Below are positions 1-11,659 of a stretch of 64,000 nt of DNA, piece after piece. Source of the stretch: Pseudoneurospora amorphoporcata. Taxonomy: Eukaryota > Ascomycota > Sordariomycetes > Sordariales > Sordariaceae. The stretch is taken from contig MU859088.1 of the NCBI GenBank assembly GCA_033297205.1, forward strand, positions 180,884 to 244,883, in the 5' to 3' direction. Each line of letters begins with the position of its first letter. Position 1 is the stretch's first letter. Below the pieces are notes generated by a model. The model was given only the letters and a program-made list of their open reading frames with translations, was not told the origin of the DNA and ran no database searches. The position numbers were made by a program, and so were the translations under genes.

Positions 1-826
1 GCCCTTTCAAGTTGGTCGGCTTCTTCTGGTTCCATGAGGCCTCCCTTCCCCTGGCCCTTTTCCAGCTTCAGCAGGACATTGGTCGGTACAAATGCGCTGA
101 CGGCCTCCTTTCGAAGGTCGCGGACCATAGGCTTGGCTTCGTACACAGTCTTGACCTCAACCACCGGGGCCTTTGGCTTGTCGGTCTTCTGGTCTTCCTG
201 TTGCTGCTGATGTCCTCTGCCTTCGCCGACTGGCTCGTGGTTCGCGTTCGTAGCCCGCTTTGCCCTGCGCTTGGCAAACCACTCGTCTAGGATTTCCTTG
301 GGGATAGGTGGAGGAGTGTCGCGTGGCATCGGTATCCTTTTGACATCTTCGGGCACGTCGCTGTCGCTAGACTCTTCGTCTTCCCGTCGTCGCTTTCCGA
401 GGGCTCCGTCGCGTCGTGGTCCGTGGCCGAAGGTGGGCGCTTTGTCGCCTAGTGCCTCTCTGGCCTTCTTGACAGCCTTGAGATCCTTTTCGAGGGCCTC
501 GAGGACCTGCTCCTCGTGCGAGGTGAGCTTGCCTCCCTTTTCTTCCTTGATCTTTTTTAGGTCGTCGATCTGTTGCTGGATCTTTTCGGGATTTCGTCTC
601 GCGAGCTGTTCATTTCGCTTTGCCTGCTGCTGCGCCTTTCCTGTACCATATGGGTTTGTCGTTAGTGTCGCTTGCACGTATGGTCCAAATATCGTCTTGG
701 AGCGGGTGAAGATGAGAGAGAGAGAGAGAGAGTGGTGTCTTGTATTTATTTACCCTTCTTGATTTCCTTGGCCTTGTCAGCTTTGCGCTGGGCTTGGACG
801 GGATTGTAGTTTTTCTCCTTGGGCAT
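1..826 (-). CDS. WBP11-like pre-mRNA splicing factor, 3' part outside the window
   Basis: Minus-strand gene with its ATG at 826-824. Exon 1 is 826-754, a 113-bp intron lies at 753-641 (GTAAAT...TACAG), and exon 2 runs from 640 through the window edge, giving about 237 visible residues. The N-terminus (MPKEKNYNPVQAQRKADKAK) is the basic start of the WBP11/Wbp11 family (WW-domain-binding protein 11), nuclear proteins of the spliceosome. A lysine-rich helical stretch follows (NPEKIQQQIDDLKKIKEEKG), then an acidic serine patch, a proline motif (DTPPPIPKEI) that could bind WW domains, and AFVPTNVLLKLEKGKGG, resembling the FVPT element near the human C-terminus. The family role in splicing is established knowledge; function here is by homology. 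The gene is divergent from the DBF2 kinase and shares its upstream region. The stop codon is not visible. Confidence 0.88.
714..732. repeat. (GA)n microsatellite inside the WBP11-like intron
   Basis: An uninterrupted GA dinucleotide run lies inside the single visible intron of the WBP11-like gene. On the gene strand it reads as (CT)n, a pyrimidine tract between donor and acceptor. Such tracts vary in length between strains, which would change intron length but not the protein. Confidence 0.9.
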
Positions 827-2021
827 TGCGGCGGTGCTATGTCCTGGCTTGTTTATCTCGGTGGGTTGTGTAGCCTGTGCCTAAGGTATACTCGTCTGGA
901 TGATGGCGCAAAAAGATTGACAGCACCGCAATTTAACGGATGGAGCTTTCTGGAGCACAATGACGCGTTAGTGCACGGCTGCCAAGAACACTTCAGCGCG
1001 CGGTCCACCTAAAGGAGTCGCGGTCGAAAATCCGGTCTGCCAGCCCCTTCCGGCCCCCCTTCTGACCCCGCGATTTGGGGCCATTGGGGACCCATTGGCA
1101 CCCAAAGGGCCACTGTACCGCACCCACTGACACCCAATTCCATTCCTGAATGGCCGTTGCCGGGGTTTCGCTGCGACTGCCATCCGTTTGTTGATATTTG
1201 CCCCGCCTTTGTCCCTTCAGGTTCGTTCGTTCGTCTCCCGCTCCTGCCCAATTGCCAGGGAGAACTTGTCTCAGCATTGCTGCACTTGCCCGTCGTTGCT
1301 ATTGCTTGTTTTTCCATCAAGGAATTGCATGATTAATTTTCGGTTTCCACTGGCGACCAACATCTATTTCTGTCCTCTGACAACAAACTCTTAACGGCAG
1401 CTGTCCCTTTTTTTTTTTTTTTTTTTTTTTTTTGCAACATCACGGACACGGCATCGCGACCAGCTCACTCTCCCATAATTGTACACAGTACTTCTACAAC
1501 ATTACAAGACCAGCAGCTACAAGCAACCCCCCCCGCGCCATTCCAATATCGCGGCCCCCTCTCGGCTTGTTTTCAGCTGTCTCTTTTGCAGTCCCCATAT
1601 CCACCTGGGATCAGACACTGGACTGCCTTTTATTGTTGCATCTGGCAACTGAGCATTCTAATCATCCATTTATCCTCCTGCATCATTCATCCAAGCTTTC
1701 CCACCGCGTCCCTGCTTCGCTTGTCCTGCCTTGCAGCCGCGCAGACAGCACCGATACAGACAGCGAGACGACTCCAGCACACCGACTGACACCGACTCGC
1801 TATCCATCCCCACGGTGTTCCCCTGTACCGCTGCCTGTCCGCTACTGCAGGTGGAGGCTGAGATCGCCCAAGCAAGTCAGCCCTACCTTGCTCCGTTTCT
1901 GGACTTTGGCATCAGTGCCCGTGCTCTCCAGGACAGCACATCTCTAGTACACCGTCTCGGGACTATTCTCCCCTGAATACGTGCAGCCTGACACTGGTGC
2001 TTTCTGGCATAGCTTTCAGTC
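827..2021. promoter_or_regulatory. Shared divergent upstream region (WBP11-like / dbf-2)
   Basis: This 1.2-kb spacer separates two divergently transcribed genes and must carry both promoters and leaders. A T26 homopolymer lies at 1408-1433 and is followed by a C/T-rich, leader-like stretch up to the kinase ATG. I see no reading frame with coding character. I cannot place a TATA box or transcription start with confidence. Confidence 0.5.
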
Positions 2022-4229
2022 ATGTCGAGCTACATAACAAACTTCTTTCCCAGCGGCGGGAAGCAGGATAGTACCAGGCCGCAGACACCCTTGAAGTCGG
2101 GCACCTCGAGCTTCGTCAACCCCGTCAGCACACCCCAGGGGAGTCCCAGCAAGAGGACGCTTCCTCCTGGCGCCAATGAGCTGCCTGCTGCGTTTGAGTC
2201 TATGAAGCTTTCAACGCCCACCAAGCTCGCGACATCGTCCAAGCTCGGCACACCATCCAAGCTCGGGACACCAAGTGCCCTCGACAGTCCCATCAAGCTC
2301 GGTCGTCCCCAGAGTGTGGCCACACCTCTATCGCCTGGAAAGAGCAACCTCAAAGACGTGGACGATGATACTTTTGAGGATCTCACGGGCAATGGCAGTG
2401 TTGTTAGTGTCATCCACAAGCAGGTGGACAAGAACTTGCCGAAACCATACCCTGTGCCGCCCACTCCCAGGAGAAAGGAAAGGGAACAGAACCAGGAGAA
2501 CACACCACCAGCCACTCGCGAACCCCGCGACCCTCGCGACCCTTCCAGTGAGCCAACATATCAGCGCAGCCATGCTGCCCTCTCGCGCCAGGAACTGTAC
2601 CAGACCAGGGAGCGCGCCTCACCCACAGTCAAGAGATTTAACACGTCAAGGGGACTTACTCCTGAGGAGCGCGAGCTACTAAACAAGCCCAACGTCAAGC
2701 GACTGGTCAATGTGACCCAGCTATGTAAGGATCATGTCATGATGTTGCTCTCGCTGGTGCTAATTGTTGATAGACTTCCTCGACTACTACTTTGACTTGC
2801 TCACCTATGTCGGACAACGGCAAAACCGTCTGAATGCCTTCAAGGCCGAATTCCCTCCACCGCCCGAGACCGACGAGGAGACGTACAAGCAGATGTGGCA
2901 CAAGTACGCTGGTCGGGAACGTGCTAATCTCCGCAAGCGACGAGTGAGACTGCGCCAGGGCGACTTCCAAATCCTTACCCAGGTCGGTCAAGGCGGATAC
3001 GGACAGGTCTTTTTGGCCCAGAAGAAGGACACCAAGGAGGTTTGCGCGCTCAAGGTGATGAGCAAGAAGCTGCTGTTCAAGCTGGATGAGGTGCGCCACG
3101 TGTTGACGGAGCGAGACATCTTGACAACCGCCAAGAGCGATTGGCTGGTGCGCTTGCTGTACTCCTTCCAAGATGACAAGAACATTTATCTTGCCATGGA
3201 GTACGTCCCTGGAGGCGATTTCCGCACCTTGTTGAACAATACTGGCGTTCTCTCGAACCGGCACGCTCGCTTCTACATCGCCGAGATGTTTTGCGCGGTC
3301 GATGCTCTTCATCAGTTGGGTTACATTCATCGTGATCTCAAGCCCGAGAACTTCCTGGTTGACTCGACTGGCCACGTCAAGCTCACCGATTTTGGTCTGG
3401 CGGCTGGTTTCCTTGCCCCTGCCAAGATCGAGTCGATGAGGATTCGCTTAGAGAAGGCATCGGAGACCTCGGTGCCGTTTGGCAAGCCGATGGACCAGCG
3501 AACTGTTGCCGAGAGAAGGGAGGGCTACCGGACCATGCGTGATCGGGATACCAACTACGCCAAGTCGATTGTTGGATCTCCAGATTACATGGCCCCTGAG
3601 GTTCTGAGGGGCGAGGAGTACGACTACACAGTCGATTACTGGAGTCTAGGATGCATGTTGTTCGAGGCTCTGACAGGTTTCCCGCCTTTTGCTGGATCTA
3701 CCGCAGACGAGACATGGCGCAATCTCAAGCACTGGAAGGAGGTTCTTAAGCGTCCGGTCTGGGAAGATCCCAACTACTTCCTCAGCAACCGGACATGGAG
3801 CTTCATCACGACGTAAGTACAATGTGACAAAATCAGATGAAGTGTAGATGCTAACCAGGTTGTAGTTGCATCAACTCCCGTTCGCGGCGCTTCAACAACA
3901 TTAAGGATATTTATGCCCACCATTACTTTGCCGAGGTCGACTGGGCCATTCTGCGCGAGACTAAGGCTCCGTTCGTGCCCGAGCTGGACTCGGAAACCGA
4001 TGCCGGCTACTTTGACGACTTCAGCAACGAGGCTGACATGGCCAAATACAAGGAGGTGCATGAGAAGCAGCAAGCGCTCGAGGGCTTGGCTGAGCGTGGC
4101 GAGGAGATGAACAAGAGCTTGTTCGTCGGATTCACGTTCCGTCATCGCAAGCCGGCGACGGATGATGGCGCGAGTCCGAGGAAGCCAATTCCATTTGAGG
4201 ACAGCAACACTTTTGGTACGATGCTGTAG
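2022..4229 (+). CDS. dbf-2: DBF2-type NDR protein kinase (septation / mitotic exit)
   Basis: Three exons, 2022-2724, 2774-3812 and 3866-4229, with introns of 49 and 53 bp (branch-like GCTAAT, GCTAACC), encode 701 residues. Residues 1-165 are low complexity with many SP/TP sites, including the repeat KLGTPSKLGTPS. An N-terminal regulatory helix (about 235-300, starting LYFLDYYFDLLTYV) should bind a MOB1 co-activator. Kinase landmarks: glycine loop GQGGYG 306-311, Lys328, HRD 420-422, DFG 440-442, the NDR insert 446-495, activation-segment Ser499 (AKSIVGS), APE 508-510. The C-terminal hydrophobic motif FVGFTFR carries Thr671, the expected site for an upstream Ste20-like kinase. Known family role: terminal kinase of the septation initiation/mitotic exit network. 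The sequence fits Dbf2/Sid2/SepL rather than COT-1/Orb6 (YSFQDDKNIYLAMEYVPGGDF). All catalytic residues are present. Confidence 0.96.
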
Positions 4230-6890
4230 AGCCAGCAGCGACAACACCAAGAGGAGGATGAGTGGCAGGAGCCATCATCACAGATATGGCTTCAGCATGA
4301 CGAGGGTGAGAGTGTCTTGATTTGTGGAAATTGCGGTACGGATACATGGGATGGTCGATACCCGTCGTCGAGTGATATGGAAAGCCCTTCGCGCCGGTCC
4401 TGGTGGACCAAGGCGGATCGCCAACAGAGGTATGCAGGGAGAGAATATGACTTGCTGTGATGGCGGCGAGCGTTGCCTGTGCGTTGACACGGGAGGGATG
4501 GGTTTTGTCTGAGTATCAAGGGAGGCCGAGTAAGAACACATCTCCCAAGTCCTCAGTTTTGCTGGGACGTATATGGGGAGTTATCGCTGTTATCTGGCTT
4601 ACAAACGAAGAAAGAGAGCATAGCAAGCAAGCACATGATAGGTAGTAGAGTATGGAGTATTGTAGCAATGAAGAGAGAGCCTCCAGTTACAAGGGTGAAT
4701 GCAGTGGTGACACTAGCCTCGAGAGTTGGCAGGACAATAATGGACCGCGTCACCAGACGTCGGTCAGGGTAGAGCTGAAACAATAATTCGGCGGCATGGG
4801 ATGCTGCAAGCAAGCCTTGAGCATATCCCAAAATGGCATTGGTGCCACGAGGGCGGCGAGGTTGGAGAAGCATGTATTCTCGGGACCGGGCCGTTGGAGT
4901 CGTCGTCAGCGCTCTCGGCGTAGCTGCTGTATTTCGGCCGGTTGGTTGGGGAGAAGGAGGGAAGTTGAAATACACACCCTGTCCGAGATCGGGATCTGAT
5001 GTTATCGAACCCTGCGAAGAACCAGGGCAATTCAGGCGCTAACACATTTCTCCTTCAGGGGGCTTTCAGCCCTATTACGTGATGGCTGTGGACTCCCCCT
5101 TAGGTAAGGTAAGGTAGGTATCAACCGCATACCTGTACGCGTCAACAAGCGCACCTAGCCAACTTCTCCTCCATCGAGACCGAGATTGACACCGACGCCC
5201 GATGAACGAATCAAGCAGGACATAGCCAGCCGCCGCCAACTGATTATTCTGCCGAGTGTCGGCCGCTGATCGGAGCCAGCGATCTCCCGTCGTTCGACTT
5301 TGGAGAGATCGTCGTTAACGGACATTCCCCAATCTATGAAGCGCCACTCAGCCATTCATAGTCCTGGTGGTTGGGCTTCGAGCTTTTCGAGGGGCACACG
5401 ACTCGGATTCCCTCGTCTCATACACGGACGGCACTTCCCCTTGCCTAGGTACCTTCCCATCTTAACATCTCTCTATGATGCCCGACGAACCTCCGACGCT
5501 CCAGTCATGGATAGCCCTCTTACCAGCTAATATCAGTCGATAGGTAGCCAAGTAGCCTTCCACCGTCCCTTCGGTCCCGAGCTTACGGGAAGGGTCCTCT
5601 TGTCCTTCAGTCTTCAAAGATACCTAGGTAGCAAAGATGGGGAAAAGTTGCTGATCCATCCCTTACCTAGGTTGTTGTACGTATCTGTTTCCGGTAGATA
5701 GATGGGGTTACCGTCTTTGACAGCAGCAGCAGCAGGGGCTGGACGTTTTCATCGCTTGATGCTTCATCTGATCTGATGCAGCAAGCACTTTGGAGAACTG
5801 ACAACTAACAACCAACATCAACAACATTTCTCCAACGGCATTATCAATGCATTCGTTTCGTTTTCCTCTCGGCGCCGAAGTCACTGTTGGTTGGGTTTCT
5901 GAACGGCACTTCTTTTAGAATCCGATTTTTTTTTCTTTTTTTTTCTACCAGAACGGGAAACAAGGTCTGCCTTTGGCCGATGAAGCCTGTCTGTCCCTCT
6001 GGGAAATATCACCAGTCTCTGTTGTTGCACAAGATGGAAACCCGAGTGGGAGTGAGGGAGACGCGCAAGCTCTAATTCCTAACCACCCACCCCTTGTCGT
6101 TTTCGTCCTTCCCTTCTTCTTCTTCTTCTTCTTCTCCAAGTCTCCTCCAGTGAGAGCTGTCAGTCACCCTGTCAACTTTTCCCCATCTTTCTAAGCCTCA
6201 ACTCCGGCTCCGAGGGACAATCCTAATCCCATGGGTGCCGCGCGTCTGTCTTCTGATATCATGGCACAGCACATCTCTACAAAGCTCAATGAGGAAAGAG
6301 AGTGTGGCTAAGGTAGGTACCCCGTGCCATACGTGCATACCTACAGCTAGACTTGTACCTTCACGCATGCACAGTTGACTCCGAAAATGGCGCGCAAGTG
6401 CATGCCTTTCTGCCTATGTTGTGTATCCTGACCTTATAGCCCCGTTTCTTACAGCTGACGAGCCTTCTTCCGTTGGTGTTTCCCCATTTTCTACCTGGCA
6501 GACTCGTTATTCTAGCATGTCCGGTTTATGTTCTCTTCCGGAAACTGGTGAGGATCTGCTGTCTTTCGGGCTGCCAGGTACATACCGACCTGCACCTACC
6601 TGACTTTCTGTCCCTCGCCCTTGGGCGCAGTCCATGAGAAACTGTCGGCAGGGTCCCGAGACATGTTGTGTCGGATGATCAGAGCGGCTCCGCTGTGTTA
6701 CTTTCTTATGATTCCGTAACATATATATTGATGTACGCTCTCTTCCTTCCACTTGCCTATGTTCGCTTTCGGGTTTCAGACCAAACAGACGTTCTTATCA
6801 TTCTTCGACCCTTTTCACGTTAAACACTGCTCGACTATTTTCTTTTACCTCCGCATAGCTTGCACAACCATCAATCTAACCTTCAATAAA
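4230..6890. other. Intergenic spacer, no gene seen
   Basis: This spacer runs from the DBF2 stop to the CFEM-like gene. It contains several AGGTA/CCTAGG-type short motifs (around 5100-5120, 5445-5455, 5620-5670, 6310-6320), a short CAG run near 5723-5738 and a TTC run near 6115-6137. Reading frames here are short, lack splice logic and resemble no protein I know. It probably holds the DBF2 3' UTR and the promoter of the downstream gene. Confidence 0.55.
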
Positions 6891-7893
6891 ATGGAGCGTA
6901 CCCAACTCGTCAGCCTCCTGGCCCTCGCACTCTCAGTCAACGGTGTTGAAGCCTGGTGGGGTGCCGGAGCCCCCGAGTGCGCAGTAAGCTTTTTTTTCAC
7001 TCTTCCCCCTCCCCTCCACATGCCGCAACTAACCAATTCTCCTTCCCTCTCAACAGCAACCCTGCCTCTCCTCAGCTTGGTCCGCGGCCAGCACCACCTC
7101 CTGGCCCGCTCCAACAGATTGGTGCGACTCCTCTAAGGACTCGGCCATAAAATCCCGAATTGACGCCGCCTCCTCCTGTCTCGTCTCCGCCTGCTCCGCC
7201 ACGCCAACCGCTCACTCCTCTTACTCCTCTCTTTCTTCTTCGCTCTGCGCCCAATACTCTTCTTGTTCCTCCGCTGGCTCTACGGGCGTCTACACAGTCT
7301 CCGTCCCTGCCTTCACGGGAGCGTGGGACGGAGGCCACGGCGGCCACGGCGGACAAGGAGGAGGCCCGAACGAACAAGGAAACTGGGGTCCCCACGCCGG
7401 CTGGTCCGGCACCGCCACCTGGTCCGGCGGTGTGTATACCGTCACAGGATGTGAATGGGACGGATCACCATGGGCCGGCGGACCATGGGGATTCGGTCAC
7501 GGAGGCGGAGCTGGCCATGGTGGTGACTACGGCAACGGCCAACCCAACGGCCCCTGGGGCGCATGGGGCTCCGGCTGGACTTTGACCAGCACGGGCACAA
7601 AGACCGTCACGGCTGTGCAGACCATTACGAAGGATGCGAAGGGTAAGGATGGGAGCATGACCAAGGTCATGGAACTCACGACTAGTACGGGCTTGGCGAC
7701 GGTTGGGTATGCGGTTAATAAAGATAGTAAGGCGGAGGCGACGACGGTGTTGGGAGCTGTTAAGGCGGCTGCTGGTGATGGTACTACTGGTAGTAGCAGC
7801 AATGCGGCGAGTGGTGGGAAGGGAGAGATGATGGGGGTGAAGGTTGTGGCGGCTGTGTTGGGGGGTGTTGTGGTTGTTGCTGGATTGCTTTGA
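6891..7893 (+). CDS. GPI-anchored CFEM-like cell-surface protein
   Basis: Exons 6891-6983 and 7057-7893, with a 73-bp intron, encode 309 residues. Residues 1-21 form a signal peptide. The mature protein starts WWGAGAPECAQPC, matching the P-x-C-A-x2-C opening of CFEM domains (fungal eight-cysteine extracellular domains). Further cysteines are at 54 (TDWCD), 72 and 77 (SSCLVSACS), 95 and 101, so seven are visible and the usual third/fourth pair is reduced. A glycine/histidine/tryptophan-rich middle (GGHGGHGGQGGG) and a Ser/Thr-rich region follow. The last residues (VKVVAAVLGGVVVVAGLL) form the hydrophobic tail expected of a GPI-attachment signal. It is probably a plasma-membrane or wall protein; some CFEM proteins bind haem, but this copy's incomplete cysteine set argues against assuming that. 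Confidence 0.8.
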
Positions 7894-8959
7894 TTTTGAG
7901 TGATGAGGTCAGGCTTGGGTTTGAGGTTCGAGATTCAGGGCTGAGGATGGATTTGAGGTTTTTTGGGTTGAATATAAGGTTGTTTGGTTGTGGAAAGTTG
8001 GTGTGCTTTGCGTCTGCTATCTTACTGTTGCTCCCTTGTTCTAGGTTTCTTGCTGTTGGCGAAGGATTTCTTGGTTGAATCTGCTTGTTTGAATTAAAAA
8101 AATGAATAAATCGGAGCGTTGATTTGATACGGAGTGAAGAGCAAGTGCTGTCTTTGGAAGGCATGTTTGCGATGGTAATATCTAGTTATCGGCTTGTTGA
8201 TCTCTTTGACTCTTTTGTTTTTGGATCGATGGCTCTCGTCAATTTTTTCTCGTCGACACATCACTTATAATGAATCTACATGTTTCAAGCCCAGAGCTGT
8301 GGATTGCTGTGTTGTTCGGGTTCATTGGAGGCCTGTCTTGTTCGAACTTTGAGTACAGATCACATTGCCCAAAGAGTTGATTTGTTTCTACCAACTACCC
8401 TACTGGATGGGAGAGGAGAAAATGAAAAAGGATCGATTCCATCCATGCTTTGCCAACGGCGATGGCAAGTCATTATTGCAGGGACGGCTGGTAGAGCTAG
8501 CTGCTGCTCCTCTGGTTCTGATGAGGGAGCGACCAACGGAAGGAACCACCACGGCCAGAAACCACGCCTCAGTTTGAGTGTCATCCACAGAACTCGTCGC
8601 CCACCCTCTCATGGCCTCCTGTAGCGATTGGAAGTTGCAGTTCGCCTGAACTTATGGTCGGGGCTAACAAACAATGTTCTCTTCAACCAGACCAGCCACC
8701 AAATCAAGCATTTTCCCAATCAGCCATCGTCTTTGTCGTATCCAGTTCTCGTGCTCCTGAGGTCAAGATGAGGCCTAGGATGTCCAGATACACGGGCATA
8801 CTTCCCATTCTTACAGAAAGGTAAGGTGGGAAAACGTTGTGATCATACCGGTTGAGAAACTGCGCTCGAAAGAGATCATACAATGATAGATTGGGTTTAT
8901 GGTGACGGGTGTTCAAAGAAGAAATGCGTTTGCCTCTTCATCTACTTCGAAATTTCCTT
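7894..8959. other. Convergent 3' spacer
   Basis: This spacer lies between the ends of the CFEM-like gene (plus) and the intact RFN-family gene (minus). The first part is T/G-rich, as expected of a 3' UTR, with an AATAAA-like stretch near 8097-8110 (AAAAAATGAATAAATC). No coding region is supported. Confidence 0.5.
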
Positions 8960-10045
8960 TCAAAACGAAAAGGCTATCGACAAGATCTGAGTCCTACCCA
9001 TTCCACACCTATCCATACTCTTAACTACGGCTTTCAGCCTCCCGTACAAGCCAGATTGCCTACGGACCCATCGCACTATTTGATTACCTTCGATCCCGCT
9101 CTCAAAAAACAATTTCAACAGCAAATCGCCCCATGCCTCCCTGACGCCGTGCGCTCTAAGACTATCCAGCATGAATGATCCGTTCCAATTCACACCCGGG
9201 TTCCTTTGAAAGTAGACAAGCTCAACCACGCTAATGACACCCTTGACCGCTTCCTGTACCACCCGCCAGTCGAGCTCTCCGCTTCCTGATTCAATATGCG
9301 CCTTTAAACGTCGAGCGAAGAGGCGGATAAACCGCCCAATTTGCCGGCCGAGCCCCTCGCATTCGTACCGCATAACCATTTCATCCTTCTGCGTAAATCT
9401 GGCAATGGTTTGCCTCAAGGCTAAGGCCCCCTTGTTCAAGTCGTTGGCCAGTTCCTGGCGAGCTTTCGCTGCCACGACCTCGAGCTCTCTCCGTCTTTCC
9501 TCCTTCGCCTCCTTTTCGATAAGCCTCCTCTGCTCCTCGGCCTCCCTTTGCCGTCTTTCCAATTCCTTCTGCCTTTGCAACTCCCTCCTCCTCTCTTGAA
9601 ACCTCCTCTCCGATTCTTCCCTCGCCTCCTCCTTCTCCCTCTCAATAGCCTCCCTAATCCTCTCCACCTCCTCGTCCCCCGGCTGCATCTCAAGCTCATA
9701 CCTTTTCGCCTCTATACACTCATTGAACCGCTTCGCCACCCGCCACGATTCCGCCCAGTTCTCCGAACACCAATCCACGTAGCGGCGATCATGGACGCCC
9801 TGCTCGCCGATGAAGAGCAGCATTTTTTCAACCGCCATGTGACCGAGGTGGTTGTCTTCGTTGCACACGATGCATTTGGGCAAGCGACGGAATTGCTCCT
9901 CGAGGGGCAGGGCCTGGAATTCGAGGTCGGCCGAGGAGGCGAAGAAAGGGTCGAATTTATCCCAGTTGTATTCTTTGACGTAGTCAGGCGAGGAGAATTG
10001 GTATGAGAGCTCCGCGCCGGAGTATTGCCATTCGTGCCTGGGCAT
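8960..10045 (-). CDS. Unnamed RFN-module family protein, intact copy (A)
   Basis: A single uninterrupted 361-residue frame from a true ATG at 10045. I do not recognise a named family. The layout is shared with two relics in this window (12645-13738 and 37858-39052). There is an N-terminal motif SPDYVKEYNWDKFDP (19-33), then ALPLEEQFRRLP (45-56), then the module ending in WRVAKRFNECIEAKRYELE (101-119). A highly charged Glu/Arg/Lys helix that should form a coiled coil spans about 120-200. A conserved C-terminal region covers 230-361 (IGRFIRLFARRLKAH, then WGDLLLKLFFESGIE and IVRWVRRQSGLYGRLKAVVKSM). No signal peptide or membrane span is visible, so it is probably intracellular. The leader before ATG (GAGCGCC..CCACC) resembles that of copy B, supporting common descent by duplication. 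Function unknown. Confidence 0.75.
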   Translation of the reverse strand: MPRHEWQYSGAELSYQFSSPDYVKEYNWDKFDPFFASSADLEFQALPLEEQFRRLPKCIVCNEDNHLGHMAVEKMLLFIGEQGVHDRRYVDWCSENWAESWRVAKRFNECIEAKRYELEMQPGDEEVERIREAIEREKEEAREESERRFQERRRELQRQKELERRQREAEEQRRLIEKEAKEERRRELEVVAAKARQELANDLNKGALALRQTIARFTQKDEMVMRYECEGLGRQIGRFIRLFARRLKAHIESGSGELDWRVVQEAVKGVISVVELVYFQRNPGVNWNGSFMLDSLRAHGVREAWGDLLLKLFFESGIEGNQIVRWVRRQSGLYGRLKAVVKSMDRCGMGRTQILSIAFSF

Positions 10046-11659
10046 GGTGGAGGCGCTCTACGCGAGGAAGAGAGTGGACGGCGAGGGCCTCAGGAAGGCG
10101 AGAAAGTTCTTGCGTTCCGGACGCCGGGTTTCCCCGTCGCGAATGGATTGAACGGTTAGGCTAAAGCTGTTGTCGTCGTTGGAAGAAATATTTTTGAGAG
10201 ATAATTGGCGATCGTTGTTGTCACCAGCATGCCAAGCGCGCCCTTAGCCACTGTATGGATAGCATTTCACTGCGTCAAAATTTAAAGGAACATAGCATCC
10301 TGCTTCTTGGCACGCAGCACACCATCACTGAAAACTATCAAACCACGACACTCATGCAAAACAGTCCAAATCACCAAACAATATTGGCTTTTTAAGAGTG
10401 ACAAGTTACCTCGAACATTTCAAAACCAGATTTAACCAGGTTCACCGTCTCAACTTCGGAGACTGCTGCCCTCACAATGCCCGCCGCCTCGTCCCTTCCT
10501 TCCCTCGATCTGCTATGGCGCTGCAAGTAGGTGGCAGGAATTACTCACCGGCCTCAACCGAGCACCAAGTTATCCAATGGTACATTGAAGCCGAGGGACT
10601 TGCGACTGGATAAGCCATCGACGGATATCATGTTGCTTGCTGTCGTTGAAGCACGCGGAGGCTCCTTGTGGTTTCACACCAACCGACGTTAAGAAGGCAA
10701 GTAGTGAGTGAATAGAGAAAAAGAACCCTGAGAATACTATTTACGACTCCTGAGTATGGAAGCTGACTCAAGGCTGGCTACAAGCTCCGAAGAAACGGGT
10801 CTCCGGAAGCAGGAAGAAGTGGAAAGGCCAATCCGCAGCTGGGCTGATGTTCAGACGCAAGGGAGGTCTCTTGATTCTGATTCTGCAGAAGAGAAGACTG
10901 ACAAGACCATGGGAGGCTTGGGTTTACCCGGGCACCTCTTCTCGTGACCAACCAGCATCCAAACCAGTAGTTGCCTGGGGAGTGGCTTGCTCGGCAGTGT
11001 TGAGCTCCTTCTGTGCCAGCAAGCGTCGTCATGGCTTCCTTCCCGCTACTGTACAGGATCTGCCTTCTGCTGTTGCCTTCTTTCCACTTCAAAGTGGGTG
11101 AATGACCCGAGTTGGTAGTCGTAGTAGTACAGGCAGGGCACAAGTGGACGCCAGGGTTGGCAGGCACGAGGCAGGTCTGCAGTCGGTCCCGATAGTTCAC
11201 CCTTCGTTGCCCTGGGACAGCACTCTGCCCTGTGGATGCAAACTCCAGGTTCCAGAACTGCACTGGATTTTGGACGTCCGGGGATCCAACAAAGCAACTT
11301 GAAGGTTTGGATGAGGAAAGGGCCGTTTGTTAACTGGACTTGTTTGGGCGGAAGCCTGATTCTCCCTCTTTCCATCAACATTGAACCCTCCACGGCGACC
11401 CAAGAAGGAAACCTCCTTTCACCCATCAGTCACTGCTGAAATCCGCGACGCAAGCTGTTTTCAAAACCTCCCCTTCTCTTTTATTTTATCTCAGGCCTCG
11501 CTGCCGCTGGAACTAGAACTCCTCCGTTATCTCCCCACGTGCACAGCTCTCCACGCCGACGAGAGCATCGTGTTGCCCATACATCCCACAGCATCATCGC
11601 CTCCCTATCAGCACATCACCAAATCTCCGTCTTCCTGGTCGTGTCCTTTGACCCTCAGC
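10046..11659. promoter_or_regulatory. Divergent spacer between copy A and gene D
   Basis: Upstream region for two divergently transcribed genes. No coding region is supported. It contains repeat arm 1 (10932-11175). The part just before 11660 is C/T-rich, like a fungal 5' leader. Confidence 0.45.
10932..11175 (-). repeat. Diverged inverted repeat, arm 1
   Basis: The reverse complement of this segment aligns in order with 14007-14214. Four anchors can be read by eye: 11159-11175 with 14007-14023, 11024-11038 with 14109-14122, 11002-11019 with 14128-14145, and 10932-10949 with 14197-14214. Matches are imperfect and small gaps are needed, so the copies are old. They enclose gene D and pseudogene B. 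Origin unknown; a relic of a transposable element or of a duplicated promoter segment are both possible. Confidence 0.6.
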
